Assembly: GCA_947259045.1 (NCBI GenBank)
Contig: CAMYKZ010000009.1
Location: 1 to 59,121, forward strand
From: an uncultured Afifella sp.
GTDB lineage: Bacteria > Pseudomonadota > Alphaproteobacteria > Rhizobiales > Afifellaceae
Direction: 5' to 3'
Length of the DNA: 59,121 bases
Shown here: positions 1 to 10,000 of the stretch, piece after piece
Layout: every line of letters starts with the position of its first letter
Position numbering within the stretch: the first letter of the stretch is position 1
Position numbers and translations under genes: made by a program
Notes under the pieces: generated by a model
What the model was told of the DNA's origin: nothing
What the model saw: the letters and a program-made list of their open reading frames with translations, nothing else
The model's database searches: none

Positions 1-528
1 CAGCACGGCAATCAGAATGACATTGAGCAGAACCGGCGCAAACGCCGCGGCGATATAATGATGCAGCGCGTTGAGGATGCCGCTCAGCATCGCCACCAGC
101 GACATGCAGGCGAGATAGGGGAACATGATCCGCGACAGAGCGATCGTCATCTCGAATTTGTCTGCATCGTCGGCAAAGCCCGGGGCGATGATCGTGGCGA
201 CAAAAAACGGCGCTGCCAGTTCGACCACGACGGTCAGCAACAGGAGGATGGCAAAAAGCGCTGAAAGGACCTGATTGGCGAACTGCCGAACGGCGGCCTC
301 GCCGTCCTGTTCCAGCGAACGTGAGAACAGCGGAATGAAGGCCGAATTGAACGCGCCTTCGGCAAGAATGCGCCGGAACAGATTGGGAAAACGGAATGCG
401 GCATAAAAGGCGTCGGCAACCGGGCCGGCGCCAAGGGTGGCTGCAATCAGCAGTTCGCGGACAAAACCCAGAACCCGGCTGGCCATCGTGTTGGAGCCGA
501 CGGTCAGGAATTTTCGCGCCAGGCTCAT
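1..528 (-). CDS. murJ: MurJ lipid II flippase, N-terminal part (cut by window edge)
   Basis: MurJ (MviN) flips lipid II across the inner membrane during peptidoglycan synthesis. The 176 codons present match the family start: MSLARKFLTVGSNTMASRVL, then GFVRELLIAATLGAGPVADA and the FRRILAEGAFNSAFIPLF stretch, followed by hydrophobic transmembrane segments. The rest of the gene lies beyond base 1. The ATG (528-526) overlaps the glnD stop in an ATGA arrangement, so it is probably translated with glnD. The murJ-glnD-mutS order is usual in rhizobia. The family is certain; only the C-terminal part is missing. Confidence 0.95.
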   Translation of the reverse strand, partial: MSLARKFLTVGSNTMASRVLGFVRELLIAATLGAGPVADAFYAAFRFPNLFRRILAEGAFNSAFIPLFSRSLEQDGEAAVRQFANQVLSALFAILLLLTVVVELAAPFFVATIIAPGFADDADKFEMTIALSRIMFPYLACMSLVAMLSGILNALHHYIAAAFAPVLLNVILIAVL

Positions 529-3398
529 GATGCGCCGGCCTTGCCGCGCCGTTTGGCTGCGGTTTTGCGATCGCCCTGGCCAGCCTTTTTGCTATCCGGT
601 TTCTGCCCGGATTCGCCGGCAAGAGCTGCGAGAATGCGCTTGCGCACCTGAGTCTGGCGATTGCGCGATTCAATCTTGTAACCCAGCAGGTCGGCGACAT
701 AAAACGTATCCACTGCGCGTTCGCCGAAGGTTGCGATGTGGGCGGACGCGATATTCAGGTTGAGCTCTGAAATGGCCCGACCGATGTCATAGAGCAGGCC
801 GACCCGGTCAAGGCATGAGACTTCAATCACCGTAAACCTGTCCGACAGATTGTTTTCCACGTTGACGGCCGGTTCGATTGTAAAGGCGTCGCGCCGGGAT
901 TTTCCGCGTTGGCGGCTGGCGACCATATCGGGCAGCCGGACTTCGCCGCGCAATGTCTGCTCAATCAGGGTTGCGATCCGTTCACCGCGCCGCAATTCGT
1001 CCGCGTCGGTGTCGAGCATTCTCGACAATGTGATGCTGTCCAGGGCGCGCCCGTCGGTGGTGGTGTAGAATTGCGCGTCGACAATGTTGACGCCGGTTGC
1101 CGAGCATGCGCCGGCCATGATGGCCAGAAGGCTCGGATGGTCGGCGGTCAGGATGGTAATTTCGGTTGCGCCTTCGAAATCCATCGGTTTGATTTCAAAC
1201 GCAAAGGCCTTGTTCTCCTGATCTGCGGTGCGCAAAAGCCCGGCGTGCCGCACCTGCTGTTCGATATCGACGCGCAGCCAGTATTCCGGATAGTGCAGAT
1301 CGAGAATGCGGTTGCGCTCCGCGTCGCTCCAGTCCGCCAGTTTCGCAGCCAGTTCCGCACGGGCGCCGGCAACCCGCTGCTGCCGGGTTTCGCCGCTGAA
1401 ACCGCCGGTTAGGATCAGTTCGCACTCATAATAAAGCGTGCGCAGCAATTGCCCCTTCCAGCCGTTCCAGACACCCGGGCCGACGGCCTTGATGTCGCAG
1501 ATCGTCAGGACCAGGAGCAGTTTCAGCCTGTCCGTGCTTTCAACGATCTTGGCGAAATCGACAATCGTGCGGCGATCGGAGAGGTCGCGGGACTGGGCGA
1601 TCATCGACATTGTCAGATGTTGCTCCACCAGCCAGGCGACGGTTTCGGTCTGGGTGGCACTGAGGCCGAACCGGGGACAGAGCCGGCGCGCGATCTTGGC
1701 GCCGGCGAGGGAATGATCTTCCGGCCGGCCCTTGGCGATATCGTGCAGGAACAGCGCCACATAGAGCAGCGTCTTGTCCTTGACGCCCGGCAGGATTTCA
1801 TGCGCCAGCGGATGCTCGTCGCCAAGGCCGCCGCCGTCCATTTCGCAAAGCAGTCCGATGGTCCGCAACAGATGTTCGTCAACCGTATAATGATGATACA
1901 TGTTGAACTGCATCATCGCCACGACCTTGCCGAATTCCTGGATGAACCGGCCAAGAACGCCGGTCTCGTTCATGCGCCGCAATACGACTTCGGCGGTCTT
2001 CTGGGAGGTCAGGATTTCAAGGAACAGCCGGTTGGCCTCCCGATCTTTGCGGACGTCCTTGTCGATGCGCTTCAGCGAGCGTGTGATCAGCCGCAGCGCG
2101 TCGGGATGAAATGCCAGATTGGCCCTGCCCGCGACATGGAAGATCCGGATCAGGTTGACCGGATCGCGTTCGAAGACATCGCCGTCTGCCGTGTTGATCC
2201 GGTTGTTGTCGATGATGAAATCTTTGCTTCCGCGAAGCTTGCGCTGGCGGCCGCGCAGGCCGCGAAACAGCCGGTTCAGCCCCGGTGCGTTCTTGGCTTC
2301 GCGTTCTTCCAGCCCGGCGCAGACAATTCGCGTCAGATCGCCGACATCCTTGGCGATCAGGAAATAGTGCTTCATGAACCGTTCCACGCCCTTCAGGCCG
2401 TGATGGTCCTGGTAACCGAGGCGTCCTGCCAGTTCAGGCTGCACGTCGAACGATATCCGTTCCTCCGGCCGACCGGCCAGAAAATGCAGATGGCAACGAA
2501 CGGCCCAGAGAAAATCACTGCATTTCAGGAACAGCCTGTATTCGGACCGGCTGAGAACGCCCTCGCGAACCAGCGCGTCCGCTGACGTGACCCGGTAATA
2601 ATATTTCGCAATCCAGAACAATGTCTGCAGATCGCGCAATCCGCCCTTGCCGTCCTTCAACTGTGGTTCCACCAGATAGCGCGAAACGCCGGATCTGTTG
2701 TGCCGTGTTTCGCGCTCGGCCAGCTTGGCGGCGATAAACTCCCGCGCCGTGCCGGCAACAACCTCTTTGTCGAACCGGGTCTCGAACTCGTCGAACAAGG
2801 ATCTTTCGCCGCACAGAAAGCGCGATTCCAGCAGTGCGGTGCGGATGGTGATATCCTGCCGCGACAGTTTGATACACTCCGCCACCGTGCGTGTTCCGTG
2901 ACCGACCTTCAGGCCCATGTCCCAGAGAATATCGAGCATGTACTCGGTGATGTTTTCCGACCAGGCCGTGCTCTTGTAGGGAAACAGGAAAAGCAGATCG
3001 ATATCGGATTCCGGCGCCAGTGTGCCGCGGCCATATCCACCGACCGCCGCCAGGCAGAGCTGCTCCGCCGATGATGGATTGCTTGCCCGGAAGACCTTCC
3101 GGCTGGCGAAATCGAAAAGCGCGCGGACAATGATATCGGCCAGATCGGAAAGCCGTTCGGCGCATTTGCGGCCATGGCCGGATTGCTCAAGTTCGGTGCG
3201 GGCCTTTTCGCGGCCGGCGGCCAGCGCCGATTTGCAAAGCGCAAGAACCGCGGCTCTGGCATTCTGGCCTGTCGCATCGTGGTTGCCGGCAATTTCGGCA
3301 AGCCCGGCCTTCAACGCATGGGCGTCGATCAGTGCCCGGTCCTTTTTCGCAGCCTTTTCCGGTTTCGCCTGGTTTTCGGTTTTCGGCTGGCTGGTCAA
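525..3398 (-). CDS. glnD: Bifunctional uridylyltransferase/uridylyl-removing enzyme GlnD
   Basis: GlnD senses glutamine and adds or removes UMP on PII proteins, which controls nitrogen assimilation. The 957-residue product has the full family layout. The nucleotidyltransferase motif GGYGRG is at about residue 120, followed by SDID at about 131. The HD phosphohydrolase motif LHDIAKG lies near residue 550. Two ACT domains lie near 745-800 and 850-930, the second containing LDRVGLLYDIGRAI. The start is a TTG at 3398 preceded by AGGA at suitable spacing. The last 35 residues are Lys/Arg-rich. The stop overlaps the murJ start, and mutS lies 60 bp upstream on the same strand. Confidence 0.96.
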   Translation of the reverse strand: MTSQPKTENQAKPEKAAKKDRALIDAHALKAGLAEIAGNHDATGQNARAAVLALCKSALAAGREKARTELEQSGHGRKCAERLSDLADIIVRALFDFASRKVFRASNPSSAEQLCLAAVGGYGRGTLAPESDIDLLFLFPYKSTAWSENITEYMLDILWDMGLKVGHGTRTVAECIKLSRQDITIRTALLESRFLCGERSLFDEFETRFDKEVVAGTAREFIAAKLAERETRHNRSGVSRYLVEPQLKDGKGGLRDLQTLFWIAKYYYRVTSADALVREGVLSRSEYRLFLKCSDFLWAVRCHLHFLAGRPEERISFDVQPELAGRLGYQDHHGLKGVERFMKHYFLIAKDVGDLTRIVCAGLEEREAKNAPGLNRLFRGLRGRQRKLRGSKDFIIDNNRINTADGDVFERDPVNLIRIFHVAGRANLAFHPDALRLITRSLKRIDKDVRKDREANRLFLEILTSQKTAEVVLRRMNETGVLGRFIQEFGKVVAMMQFNMYHHYTVDEHLLRTIGLLCEMDGGGLGDEHPLAHEILPGVKDKTLLYVALFLHDIAKGRPEDHSLAGAKIARRLCPRFGLSATQTETVAWLVEQHLTMSMIAQSRDLSDRRTIVDFAKIVESTDRLKLLLVLTICDIKAVGPGVWNGWKGQLLRTLYYECELILTGGFSGETRQQRVAGARAELAAKLADWSDAERNRILDLHYPEYWLRVDIEQQVRHAGLLRTADQENKAFAFEIKPMDFEGATEITILTADHPSLLAIMAGACSATGVNIVDAQFYTTTDGRALDSITLSRMLDTDADELRRGERIATLIEQTLRGEVRLPDMVASRQRGKSRRDAFTIEPAVNVENNLSDRFTVIEVSCLDRVGLLYDIGRAISELNLNIASAHIATFGERAVDTFYVADLLGYKIESRNRQTQVRKRILAALAGESGQKPDSKKAGQGDRKTAAKRRGKAGAS

Positions 3399-3458
3399 CG
3401 CGGATATCCTGCAGATCGGGCGGTTTTGTGCACCGCTATCATGGCAACGTCCGGCTGG

Positions 3459-6224
3459 CTATGGTTTTGCCTGCCGGCGCAATTGCTTCAGCCTGTACAA
3501 TTGCTCAAGCGCCTGCCGCGGCGTCAGATCGTCGGGCAGAATGTCGTCGAGACATTCCAGCGCAGCGTCCGGCTCATGATGCACGGGTTGCGGCGGAATT
3601 GCCGAAAACAGCGGCAGATCGTCGATCAGCGAAACGGTGTCCTTGCCCCGTTCGCCGGCCTCCAGCTGATCAAGCACGGCGCGCGATCGTTCAATCACCG
3701 AAGGCGGCAATCCGGCCAGCTTGGCGACCTGAATACCGTAGGAGCGATCCGCCGCGCCGGCAATCACCTCATGCAGAAAGACGACGTCGCCTTTCCATTC
3801 GGCCACCTTCATGGTTGCGTTCTGCAACCGGTCAAGCCGGCCGGATAACGCTGTCAGCTCATGATAATGGGTTGCGAACATGGTCCGGCAACGGTTGCTT
3901 TCGTGCAGATGTTCAATTGTCGCCCAGGCGATCGACAGGCCGTCGAATGTCGCCGTGCCGCGGCCGATTTCATCGAGAATGACAAGCGCCCGCTCGCTGG
4001 CCTGATTGAGGATGGCCGCCGTCTCCACCATCTCCACCATGAAGGTCGACCGGCCGCGGGCCAGATCGTCAGCCGCACCGACCCTTGAATGTACACTGTC
4101 GATGACGCCGATATGGGCGGATCGCGCGGGCACGTAGAACCCGGCCTGCGCCAGGATGGCAATCAGCGCGTTCTGGCGAAGAAAAGTCGATTTGCCCGCC
4201 ATATTGGGCCCCGTCAGCAGCCAGATCTGCCCGGCGTCAGCCGGATCGGCCGGCGACAGGTCGGCAGAATTGGAGACGAACTGCTCGCCGGCGCGGGCCA
4301 GCGCCTGCTCCACAACCGGGTGCCGCCCGCCATCGATCCTGAAGGTCAGCGTGTCGTCGATGCGAGGCCGGCTCAGATGCGCGCTCTCGGCATGGTCGGC
4401 CGCCGATGCGGCAACATCGATCGCCGCGAGGGCGGCTGCGCCGGCGCGCAGCCTGTCCTCCTCATCCAGCACGGCGAGGCACAATTGCTGAAATATCCGT
4501 TTTTCGATCAGCGCCGCCTGGTCGGACGCACTGGCGATTTTCTGCTCCAGTTCGCCGAGCTCGGTCGTGGTGAACCGCATCACATTGGCCAGTGTCTGAC
4601 GATGAATGAAGGTGCCGGAATGGGGCTCGTCCGTCAGCGCCGGCGCGTTGACTGCCGTGACCTCGACAAAATATCCGAGCACATTGTTGTGCCTGATCTT
4701 CAGCGACCTGATGCCGACCGTTTCGCAATAGCGCGCCTGAAGCCGGGCGATCACCCGGCGGCTTTCGTCGCGCAGCGTGCGCAGTTCGTCGAGGTTTTCG
4801 TCATGGCCGGCGCGGACAAATCCGCCGTCGCGGATCTGCAACGGCAGTTCATCGGCCAGCGCCGCCGCCAGCATGGTTCGCAACCCGGCGGGCAAGCCCG
4901 CAAGAACGTCGCGAATTTCCGCGATCTCGCTGTCGGCGGCCCCGCTTTCTGCCTCGGCGCCGGTGAGCAGGGATGCAATGGCGCTTCCGGCTTCCAGGGA
5001 GATCAGGATGGCCTGCAGATCGCGCGGGCCGGCACGGTCCAGCCCGATCCTGGTAAAGGCGCGCAGCAGATCAGGCGCCTTTTTGAGCCGGTCGCGCAGA
5101 TCAGCGCGCACATCAGGCTGGGCGATCAGCCAGTCGATACTGTCGAGGCGGCGCTGGATGGCCGCCGGATCGCATAACGGGCTGGCAAGGCGCTGGCTCA
5201 GCAGCCGTGAGCCGGCGGCGGTGACGGTTTTGTCGACGGCGGAGACCAGGCTGCCGCTCCGCTGCCCCGACAGGGTGCGGAACAGTTCCAGATTGGCGCG
5301 GGTTGCCGGATCGATCCGCATGGTCGCCGATGCGCTGATCCGCTGCGGCGGCGAAATCGGCGGCCGCTTTTCGATCTGGGTCTTTTCCACATAGGCCAGA
5401 ATTGCCGCCGCCGCCGAAAGTTCCAGCCGGCTGAAAGCACCGAAGGCCTCCATGCTCTTGACACCGAAGGCGGATGCGAGCCGGTCGCTTGCCAGGGTGG
5501 ATTCAAAAAACGATCCCGGCAGCGGTGAAATCATTGCTGCCGGTTCGCCGAGCGCCTGTTCGACCCGCGCCCGCACCGCAGTGTCGTCAAACAGGCGTTC
5601 CGGCATCAGAAGCTCCGCCGGATCGATCTGCGCCAGCAATGCGGCCAATGCCCGTCCGCCGGCCTCGCTGATCCGGAATTCCCCGGTCGATATGTCGATC
5701 CAGGCGACCGAATAACGCTCCTCTTCGCCGTCGCTGGGCGGGGTCATGGTCAAAGCGGCGAGAAAGTTGTTGCGTCCGGCGTCTAGAAGCGCGTCTTCGG
5801 TGATCGTGCCCGCGGTCACCAGGCGCACGACTTCGCGCCGCACCACCGATTTCGATCCGCGCTTTTTGGCTGCGGCCGGATCTTCCGTCTGTTCGCACAC
5901 CGCCACGCGGTGGCCCGAGCCGATCAGCCGCTGCAGATAATCGTCAGCGGCGTGGACCGGCACGCCGCACATGGGAATATCCGCGCCGAGATGTTTGCCC
6001 CGTTTGGTCAGGGCGATGGAAAGCACCCTTGAGGCAATGACCGCGTCGTCAAAAAACAATTCGTAGAAATCGCCCATCCGGTAAAACAGCAGATAATCCG
6101 GATGAGCGCTCTTGATTTCGGTGTATTGCGCCATCATCGGCGTCACACGATTATCGGTCACCGCATCTGATCGGGTGCCGGTTGCGGGCGCTGGATGGGC
6201 CGGTGGCTTTGCATGGGCCGTCAT
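3459..6224 (-). CDS. mutS: DNA mismatch repair protein MutS
   Basis: MutS recognises mismatches and starts repair with MutL. The mismatch-binding motif appears as [15 protein letters not shown] near the N terminus. The ATPase Walker A is GPNMAGKST (about residue 670) and Walker B is [15 protein letters not shown] (about 750). The C terminus ends in a short dimerisation helix. I place the start at ATG 6224 ([10 protein letters not shown]), giving 921 residues. The open frame runs on to 6389, but the extra 55 residues resemble no MutS N terminus. No strong Shine-Dalgarno sequence precedes 6224, so the start is less certain than the gene. Confidence 0.95.
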   Translation of the reverse strand: MTAHAKPPAHPAPATGTRSDAVTDNRVTPMMAQYTEIKSAHPDYLLFYRMGDFYELFFDDAVIASRVLSIALTKRGKHLGADIPMCGVPVHAADDYLQRLIGSGHRVAVCEQTEDPAAAKKRGSKSVVRREVVRLVTAGTITEDALLDAGRNNFLAALTMTPPSDGEEERYSVAWIDISTGEFRISEAGGRALAALLAQIDPAELLMPERLFDDTAVRARVEQALGEPAAMISPLPGSFFESTLASDRLASAFGVKSMEAFGAFSRLELSAAAAILAYVEKTQIEKRPPISPPQRISASATMRIDPATRANLELFRTLSGQRSGSLVSAVDKTVTAAGSRLLSQRLASPLCDPAAIQRRLDSIDWLIAQPDVRADLRDRLKKAPDLLRAFTRIGLDRAGPRDLQAILISLEAGSAIASLLTGAEAESGAADSEIAEIRDVLAGLPAGLRTMLAAALADELPLQIRDGGFVRAGHDENLDELRTLRDESRRVIARLQARYCETVGIRSLKIRHNNVLGYFVEVTAVNAPALTDEPHSGTFIHRQTLANVMRFTTTELGELEQKIASASDQAALIEKRIFQQLCLAVLDEEDRLRAGAAALAAIDVAASAADHAESAHLSRPRIDDTLTFRIDGGRHPVVEQALARAGEQFVSNSADLSPADPADAGQIWLLTGPNMAGKSTFLRQNALIAILAQAGFYVPARSAHIGVIDSVHSRVGAADDLARGRSTFMVEMVETAAILNQASERALVILDEIGRGTATFDGLSIAWATIEHLHESNRCRTMFATHYHELTALSGRLDRLQNATMKVAEWKGDVVFLHEVIAGAADRSYGIQVAKLAGLPPSVIERSRAVLDQLEAGERGKDTVSLIDDLPLFSAIPPQPVHHEPDAALECLDDILPDDLTPRQALEQLYRLKQLRRQAKP

Positions 6225-6393
6225 GGCAGAATCGAGACTTTCAATCTGAACTGGATCCAAGGCTATCAGATGCCGGGTATCGGGGGCCAGACGCCATTGA
6301 TCGTCGCCCACATCAATTGATCGGCCGGCACGGATCCTGCTCGGCAACCTTCCAGTGTTGCAATCTGCAATCGAAAGACTTGCCGCCACCCCT

Positions 6394-6423
6394 TTGAACT
6401 TGCTAGATCATTACAGGTAAAAA
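6394..6423 (+). promoter_or_regulatory. Possible sigma-70 type promoter for sppA-ihfB-lapA
   Basis: TTGAAC (6394-6399), an 18-base spacer and TAAAAA (6418-6423) lie just upstream of sppA, in the gap between divergent mutS and sppA. Each hexamer matches four of six consensus bases. This is a weak pattern call that fits the position. Confidence 0.3.
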
Positions 6424-6444
6424 ATAAAACGAGGGGAAGCGGTC

Positions 6445-7428
6445 ATGGATGCAGAGGTCATTCTCGACCGACGGCGTTTAAGGCGGAAAACGACATTCTG
6501 GCGGATCATGGCATTCGTGCTCGGGATCGCCGCCTGTCTGGCATTGCTGGCGGCATTGTCAGGCGGATCGCTGGCGCCCGCCGGAGATCAGGTCGCCCGG
6601 ATTGCCGTTGACGGATTTATTCCGACCCGTCCCGGCGCGGTCAAGCTGATCCAGGATGCAGGCGAGGCATCGTCGGTCAAGGCGATTGTGCTCAGGATCA
6701 ATTCGCCAGGTGGTGCTGCGACCGGCGGCGAGGCGCTTTACAAGGCTGTTCGCGAAGCCGGCAAGGAAAAGCCGATTGTCGCCGTCATTGACGGTCTGGG
6801 CACATCGGCCGCCTACATGACGGCCATCGGCGCGGATTATATCGTCGCGCGGGAAAGCGCGATCACCAGTTCGATCGGTGTGATTTTTCAGTTCGGACAT
6901 TTCGAGACCCTGATGGAAAAAATCGGCGTCGAGTTTGCCGAAGTGAAAAGTGCGCCATTGAAAGGACAGCCCTCGCCGTTCACCCAGCCCTCCGATGCCG
7001 CTCTGGAAATGTTGCAGGCGGTTGTCGACGACACGTATGACTGGTTTGTCGGCCTTGTCGCGGAGCGCCGCGGCCTGCCCCGCTCAACCGTGCTCAATCT
7101 CGCTGATGGCAGCATATTGACCGGCCGGCAGGCGCTGGAAAAAAAGCTTGTCGATCAGCTTGGCGGCGAGGATGAGGCGCTTGTCTGGCTAACCGAAAAC
7201 CGCGACATTTCCGCCGACCTTCCGGTCAAAGACTGGCGCAAGCCGGACGCCGTGTTCGGCAGGCTTTCAACATCCTCGATCGGCCGGTTGGCGCGGCTGA
7301 TCGGACTGCAGCCGGAGCTCTATCCGGCGGTTGAATCCGTCATTCCGGAACGCATGATGGTTGACGGACTGCTGTCCGTTTGGCAGGCTTCCGGAATTGT
7401 CGGTCAAGTCGCTAGGGGGCGGCAATGA
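6445..7428 (+). CDS. sppA: Signal peptide peptidase SppA, short bacterial form
   Basis: SppA is an S49-family serine protease that degrades cleaved signal peptides in the membrane. The 327-residue product has one N-terminal transmembrane segment (about 20-40). The INSPGG motif is at 85-90, the nucleophile is Ser121 in GTSAAYM, and the general base is Lys173 in [10 protein letters not shown]. The Ser-Lys distance of 52 residues equals that in the short Bacillus-type SppA. A GAGGGG Shine-Dalgarno precedes ATG 6445. The stop overlaps the ihfB start by four bases (ATGA). Confidence 0.93.
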   Translation: MDAEVILDRRRLRRKTTFWRIMAFVLGIAACLALLAALSGGSLAPAGDQVARIAVDGFIPTRPGAVKLIQDAGEASSVKAIVLRINSPGGAATGGEALYKAVREAGKEKPIVAVIDGLGTSAAYMTAIGADYIVARESAITSSIGVIFQFGHFETLMEKIGVEFAEVKSAPLKGQPSPFTQPSDAALEMLQAVVDDTYDWFVGLVAERRGLPRSTVLNLADGSILTGRQALEKKLVDQLGGEDEALVWLTENRDISADLPVKDWRKPDAVFGRLSTSSIGRLARLIGLQPELYPAVESVIPERMMVDGLLSVWQASGIVGQVARGRQ

Positions 7429-7712
7429 TCAAATCAGAACTGGTTCAGTTGATCGCTGAGCGAAACCCACATCTGTATCAGCGCGACGTTGAACACGTCG
7501 TCAATGCGATACTGGAAGAAATCGTCGGCGCACTTGCGCAGGGCGACCGCGTTGAATTGCGCGGATTCGGCGCGTTTTCCGTCAAGAGCCGTCCGGCCAG
7601 AATGGGGCGCAACCCCAGAACCGGCGAAACCGTGATGGTCGATGAAAAGCATGTGCCGTTTTTCAAGACCGGCAAGGAAATGCGCGAAAAGCTGAACGGG
7701 GGCGGATCTTGA
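7425..7712 (+). CDS. ihfB: Integration host factor subunit beta
   Basis: IHF-beta is the DNA-bending HU/IHF-family protein that pairs with IHF-alpha in transcription, replication and recombination. At 95 residues it has the expected length. The IhfB start [17 protein letters not shown] is clear. The DNA-contacting arm contains [13 protein letters not shown], then GRNPRTGE with the intercalating proline. Its start overlaps the sppA stop and its stop overlaps the start of the next gene. sppA-ihfB-lapA is a familiar alphaproteobacterial order. Confidence 0.96.
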   Translation: MIKSELVQLIAERNPHLYQRDVEHVVNAILEEIVGALAQGDRVELRGFGAFSVKSRPARMGRNPRTGETVMVDEKHVPFFKTGKEMREKLNGGGS

Positions 7713-8074
7713 TCGGCAGAATGAAGGCGCTGCTGAAATGGCTGTTGCTGTTACCGGTGTTTGTCGTCGTCGTTCTGATGGCGGTCGTCAACGATCATCC
7801 GGTCCGTATCAGCCTCAACCCGTTCGTCAGCTCAGATTCCGGCCTGGCGCTCGACCTGGAGCTGCCGCTTTACCAGGTCGGGTTCGCCATTTTCGTGGTC
7901 GGTGTCCTGTGCGGCGGTTTCACCACCTGGAACAGCCAGCGCAAATACCGCCGCAAGGCGCGGGACATGGGCCAGGATGCCGCCCTTTGGCGCAGCCGTG
8001 CCGAACGGGCGGAGAAGACGGCTCCCGGCGGAAGCCGGCTGCTTGAGTCCGGCGCGAAAAAAGCCGGCGCCTGA
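7709..8074 (+). CDS. LapA-domain (DUF1049) inner-membrane protein
   Basis: This is a small membrane protein of the LapA/DUF1049 family (LapA of lipopolysaccharide assembly, not the adhesin). It shows a hydrophobic segment at about 9-26, the family-typical [12 protein letters not shown] after it, a second hydrophobic segment at about 54-72, and a basic, coiled C-terminal tail. Two starts are possible: TTG 7709, overlapping the ihfB stop as TTGA with GGGGGCGG upstream, or ATG 7721. In enterobacteria LapA acts with LapB to regulate LpxC turnover. That role is not shown here. Confidence 0.85.
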   Translation: MIGRMKALLKWLLLLPVFVVVVLMAVVNDHPVRISLNPFVSSDSGLALDLELPLYQVGFAIFVVGVLCGGFTTWNSQRKYRRKARDMGQDAALWRSRAERAEKTAPGGSRLLESGAKKAGA

Positions 8075-8086
8075 TCCGGCGGCCCG

Positions 8087-9046
8087 ATGCGGATTATCCC
8101 CGCCTCCGACATTGCCGATGCGCTGACGGTTGCCGAACTGATCGAAATATTGCGGCTCGCCTTTCGCAGTGGCGCCGTTGTTCCCGCCCGCGACCGCCAC
8201 CAGATCGTCCTGCCCGATCAGCCCGACGCCAGCCTGTTTGTCATGCCGGTGTGGAACGATTTCATCAAACAGGGCCATTCCGACCGCGGTTATATCGGTG
8301 TTCGGATAGGATCCGTGTTTCCCGGCAACGGCGACCAGAACCGCCCCGCCGTAACGGGCGTCTATCTCCTGATGTCCGGCAAAACCGGGGAACCGCTGGC
8401 CTTTATCGACGGACAGGCGCTGACCCGTTGGCGCACGGCGGCCACAAGCGCGCTGGCATCGGCCTATCTGTCGCGCGCCGATGCCGCGCGCATGCTGATG
8501 GTCGGCGCCGGAACATTGGCGCCGGCATTGATCGATGCCCATGCCGCCGTCCGGCCGCTCAGCCAGGTGCTGATCTGGAACCGCTCGCCCGATCGTGCCG
8601 AACGGCTTGCCCGCTCGCTGACGGGCCGGGTCTTCAGCGTAACGGCAACCGATGACCTTGAAGGCGCCGTGCGCGGCGCAGATATTGTCTCCTGCGCGAC
8701 GCTGGCCAGCCGCCCGCTGATCTCAGGCGCCTGGCTTAAAGCGGGAACGCATCTCGATCTGGTCGGCGGTTTCCGGCCCGATATGCGCGAGGCCGACGAC
8801 GAGGCCGTCCGCCGCGCCCGCCTGTTCGTCGACGAGCGCGCGGCTGTGCTGGCGGACGCCGGCGATATTGCCCAGCCGCTGGCGGACGGCCTGATTGACG
8901 AAACCGACATTGCCGCCGACCTGGCGGAACTGACCCGCGGCGAAAAGGCCGGCCGACGCTTCCACGACCAGATCACGCTTTTCAAGTCTGTCGGCACGGC
9001 AACGGCTGACCTGGCCGCGGCGGCGCATGTGTTTTCACGCGTCTGA
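8087..9046 (+). CDS. Ornithine cyclodeaminase/mu-crystallin family protein, probably an imine (ketimine) reductase
   Basis: The 319-residue product is a clear member of the OCD/mu-crystallin/alanine dehydrogenase family. It has the substrate-domain motif LTRWRTAATSALASAYL and a Rossmann segment MLMVGAGTLAPALIDAH. Two residues needed by ornithine cyclodeaminase are replaced: the catalytic lysine before the FPGN motif is Arg (GVRIGSVFPGN), and the aspartate of VGGD is Phe (LVGGFRPDMREADD). The latter pattern resembles delta1-pyrroline-2-carboxylate reductases of the LhpI type. It is therefore unlikely to cyclise ornithine; an NAD(P)H-dependent ketimine reductase role is an inference. It follows lapA by 12 bases and meets the DUF1194 gene tail to tail. 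Confidence 0.8.
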   Translation: MRIIPASDIADALTVAELIEILRLAFRSGAVVPARDRHQIVLPDQPDASLFVMPVWNDFIKQGHSDRGYIGVRIGSVFPGNGDQNRPAVTGVYLLMSGKTGEPLAFIDGQALTRWRTAATSALASAYLSRADAARMLMVGAGTLAPALIDAHAAVRPLSQVLIWNRSPDRAERLARSLTGRVFSVTATDDLEGAVRGADIVSCATLASRPLISGAWLKAGTHLDLVGGFRPDMREADDEAVRRARLFVDERAAVLADAGDIAQPLADGLIDETDIAADLAELTRGEKAGRRFHDQITLFKSVGTATADLAAAAHVFSRV

Positions 9047-9058
9047 CCGTGCGGTCAG
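9043..9058. repeat. Perfect inverted repeat containing both convergent stop codons
   Basis: CTGACCG (9043-9049), two bases, then CGGTCAG (9052-9058). The TGA of the cyclodeaminase-family gene (9044-9046) and the TGA of the DUF1194 gene on the other strand (9055-9057) both lie within the arms. There is no T tract, so it is not a standard intrinsic terminator. Confidence 0.7.
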
Positions 9059-9798
9059 CAGCCGGCGCACCGGGCCGGCAGGTCCAGAACGGCAACCGGA
9101 CCGACGATCTCACGCAGCAGTTTACGCTTGATGGAGGCGGCGATATCGTTCTTGTTTTCCACCACGATGACAAAGGCATCCGGCCCGGTAATCACGTGCG
9201 TGCGGAAATAATCCACCAGATCGATCTGGGTGTTGAGGATGGCGAGCCCGTTGACAATGATGCCGGCGGCGGCGGCCTGGTCGCGGTTCCCCGCCGGATG
9301 GGCGCCCATATTGGAGCGTTCGTCGGCTGAAATGTCGATCACCCGGCGCCTGCCGGAAAACGGGCTTTTGGCGATCAGGTCGACGGAATGGCCGATTGCA
9401 TCGCCAAGGGCGGTGCCGAAGGCTGAAAAGCGGCGAAGATTGCTTTCGATATCGGCGGCGAATTTTTCCGCGCTGGCGGCATCATGGACATGGCTCCAGC
9501 CGACCGACTGGAACATCTGGAAACTGGCGCTCCATTGCAGGAATGTCACGCCGAGGCCGCCTGGCCCGAGATCCTCAATGGCGCTGATGATCAGCGGATC
9601 GCGGAACGCATCGGCATAACCCTGGGCCTGGACGGCATATTCGTCCGCCTCGATGCTGGACGAGGTATCGACTGCCAGAACCAGCACAAGATCGACCGGC
9701 TGGCGCGATTGCGCCGCTGCCGGGCCGGGTGCACGGGAAAATGCCGCAAAAACCAGCAGGGCGCCGATGATCGGGAAGAGCCATTGGTTCTGAGGCAA
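9055..9798 (-). CDS. DUF1194 family exported protein with a von Willebrand A-like fold
   Basis: The DUF1194 signature is clear: DLVLVLAVDTSSSIEADEY (MIDAS-like DTSSS), VTFLQWS, GTALGDAI, and RRVIDISADERSN. It is predicted to be exported: starting at TTG 9798 the product begins MPQNQWLFPIIGALLVFAAF and then has an AAA-Q signal peptidase site before the VWA-like domain. GGAGGA lies nine bases before this TTG and decides the start; a GTG at 9819 would place that Shine-Dalgarno inside the gene. The function of the family is not known to me. VWA folds usually bind protein partners through a metal site. Confidence 0.85.
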   Translation of the reverse strand: MPQNQWLFPIIGALLVFAAFSRAPGPAAAQSRQPVDLVLVLAVDTSSSIEADEYAVQAQGYADAFRDPLIISAIEDLGPGGLGVTFLQWSASFQMFQSVGWSHVHDAASAEKFAADIESNLRRFSAFGTALGDAIGHSVDLIAKSPFSGRRRVIDISADERSNMGAHPAGNRDQAAAAGIIVNGLAILNTQIDLVDYFRTHVITGPDAFVIVVENKNDIAASIKRKLLREIVGPVAVLDLPARCAGC

Positions 9799-9941
9799 TG
9801 CAGGTTTTCCTCCGTACACGCACGATTTTCAGCCGCCGGCATAAAGATTGAGACCTTAAGACCCCGATTGGCAATCGGGTAGCCGTTTGAGCGGTTCTTT
9901 TCCGGCGCGCAACGACAACGCCGCCGCATGTTGAATTTCCC

Positions 9942-9970
9942 TTGAATTCCGCTCAATGCAGGAGTATATC
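9942..9970 (+). promoter_or_regulatory. Likely promoter of the rimP-nusA-infB operon
   Basis: TTGAAT (9942-9947), a 17-base spacer and TATATC (9965-9970). Each hexamer matches four of six sigma-70 consensus bases. A start near 9977 would put the leader hairpins directly at the 5' end of the transcript. The rest of the 298-base gap between the DUF1194 gene and rimP shows no gene. Confidence 0.5.
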
Positions 9971-9980
9971 AGCCTGAACA

Positions 9981-10000
9981 TCTCGAAGAGCTGATCGAGA
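9981..10000 (+). promoter_or_regulatory. rimP leader, antiterminator-like hairpin
   Basis: TCTCGA (9981-9986) can pair perfectly with TCGAGA (9995-10000) around an eight-base loop. The 3' arm shares bases 9998-10000 with the 5' arm of the terminator hairpin that follows, so the two structures exclude each other. A rimP leader with a premature terminator has been described in Rhizobiales (the Rfam rimP-leader family). That this sequence is a member is inferred from position and structure. Confidence 0.5.

Noticed and set aside
1449..2585. Long plus-strand open frame opposite glnD
   Set aside because: GC-rich third codon positions of glnD leave the opposite frame open; the product has no recognisable pattern and no ribosome site.
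6225..6389. Longer MutS reading from 6389
   Set aside because: The extra 55 residues do not resemble a MutS N terminus and would use up most of the promoter gap shared with sppA.
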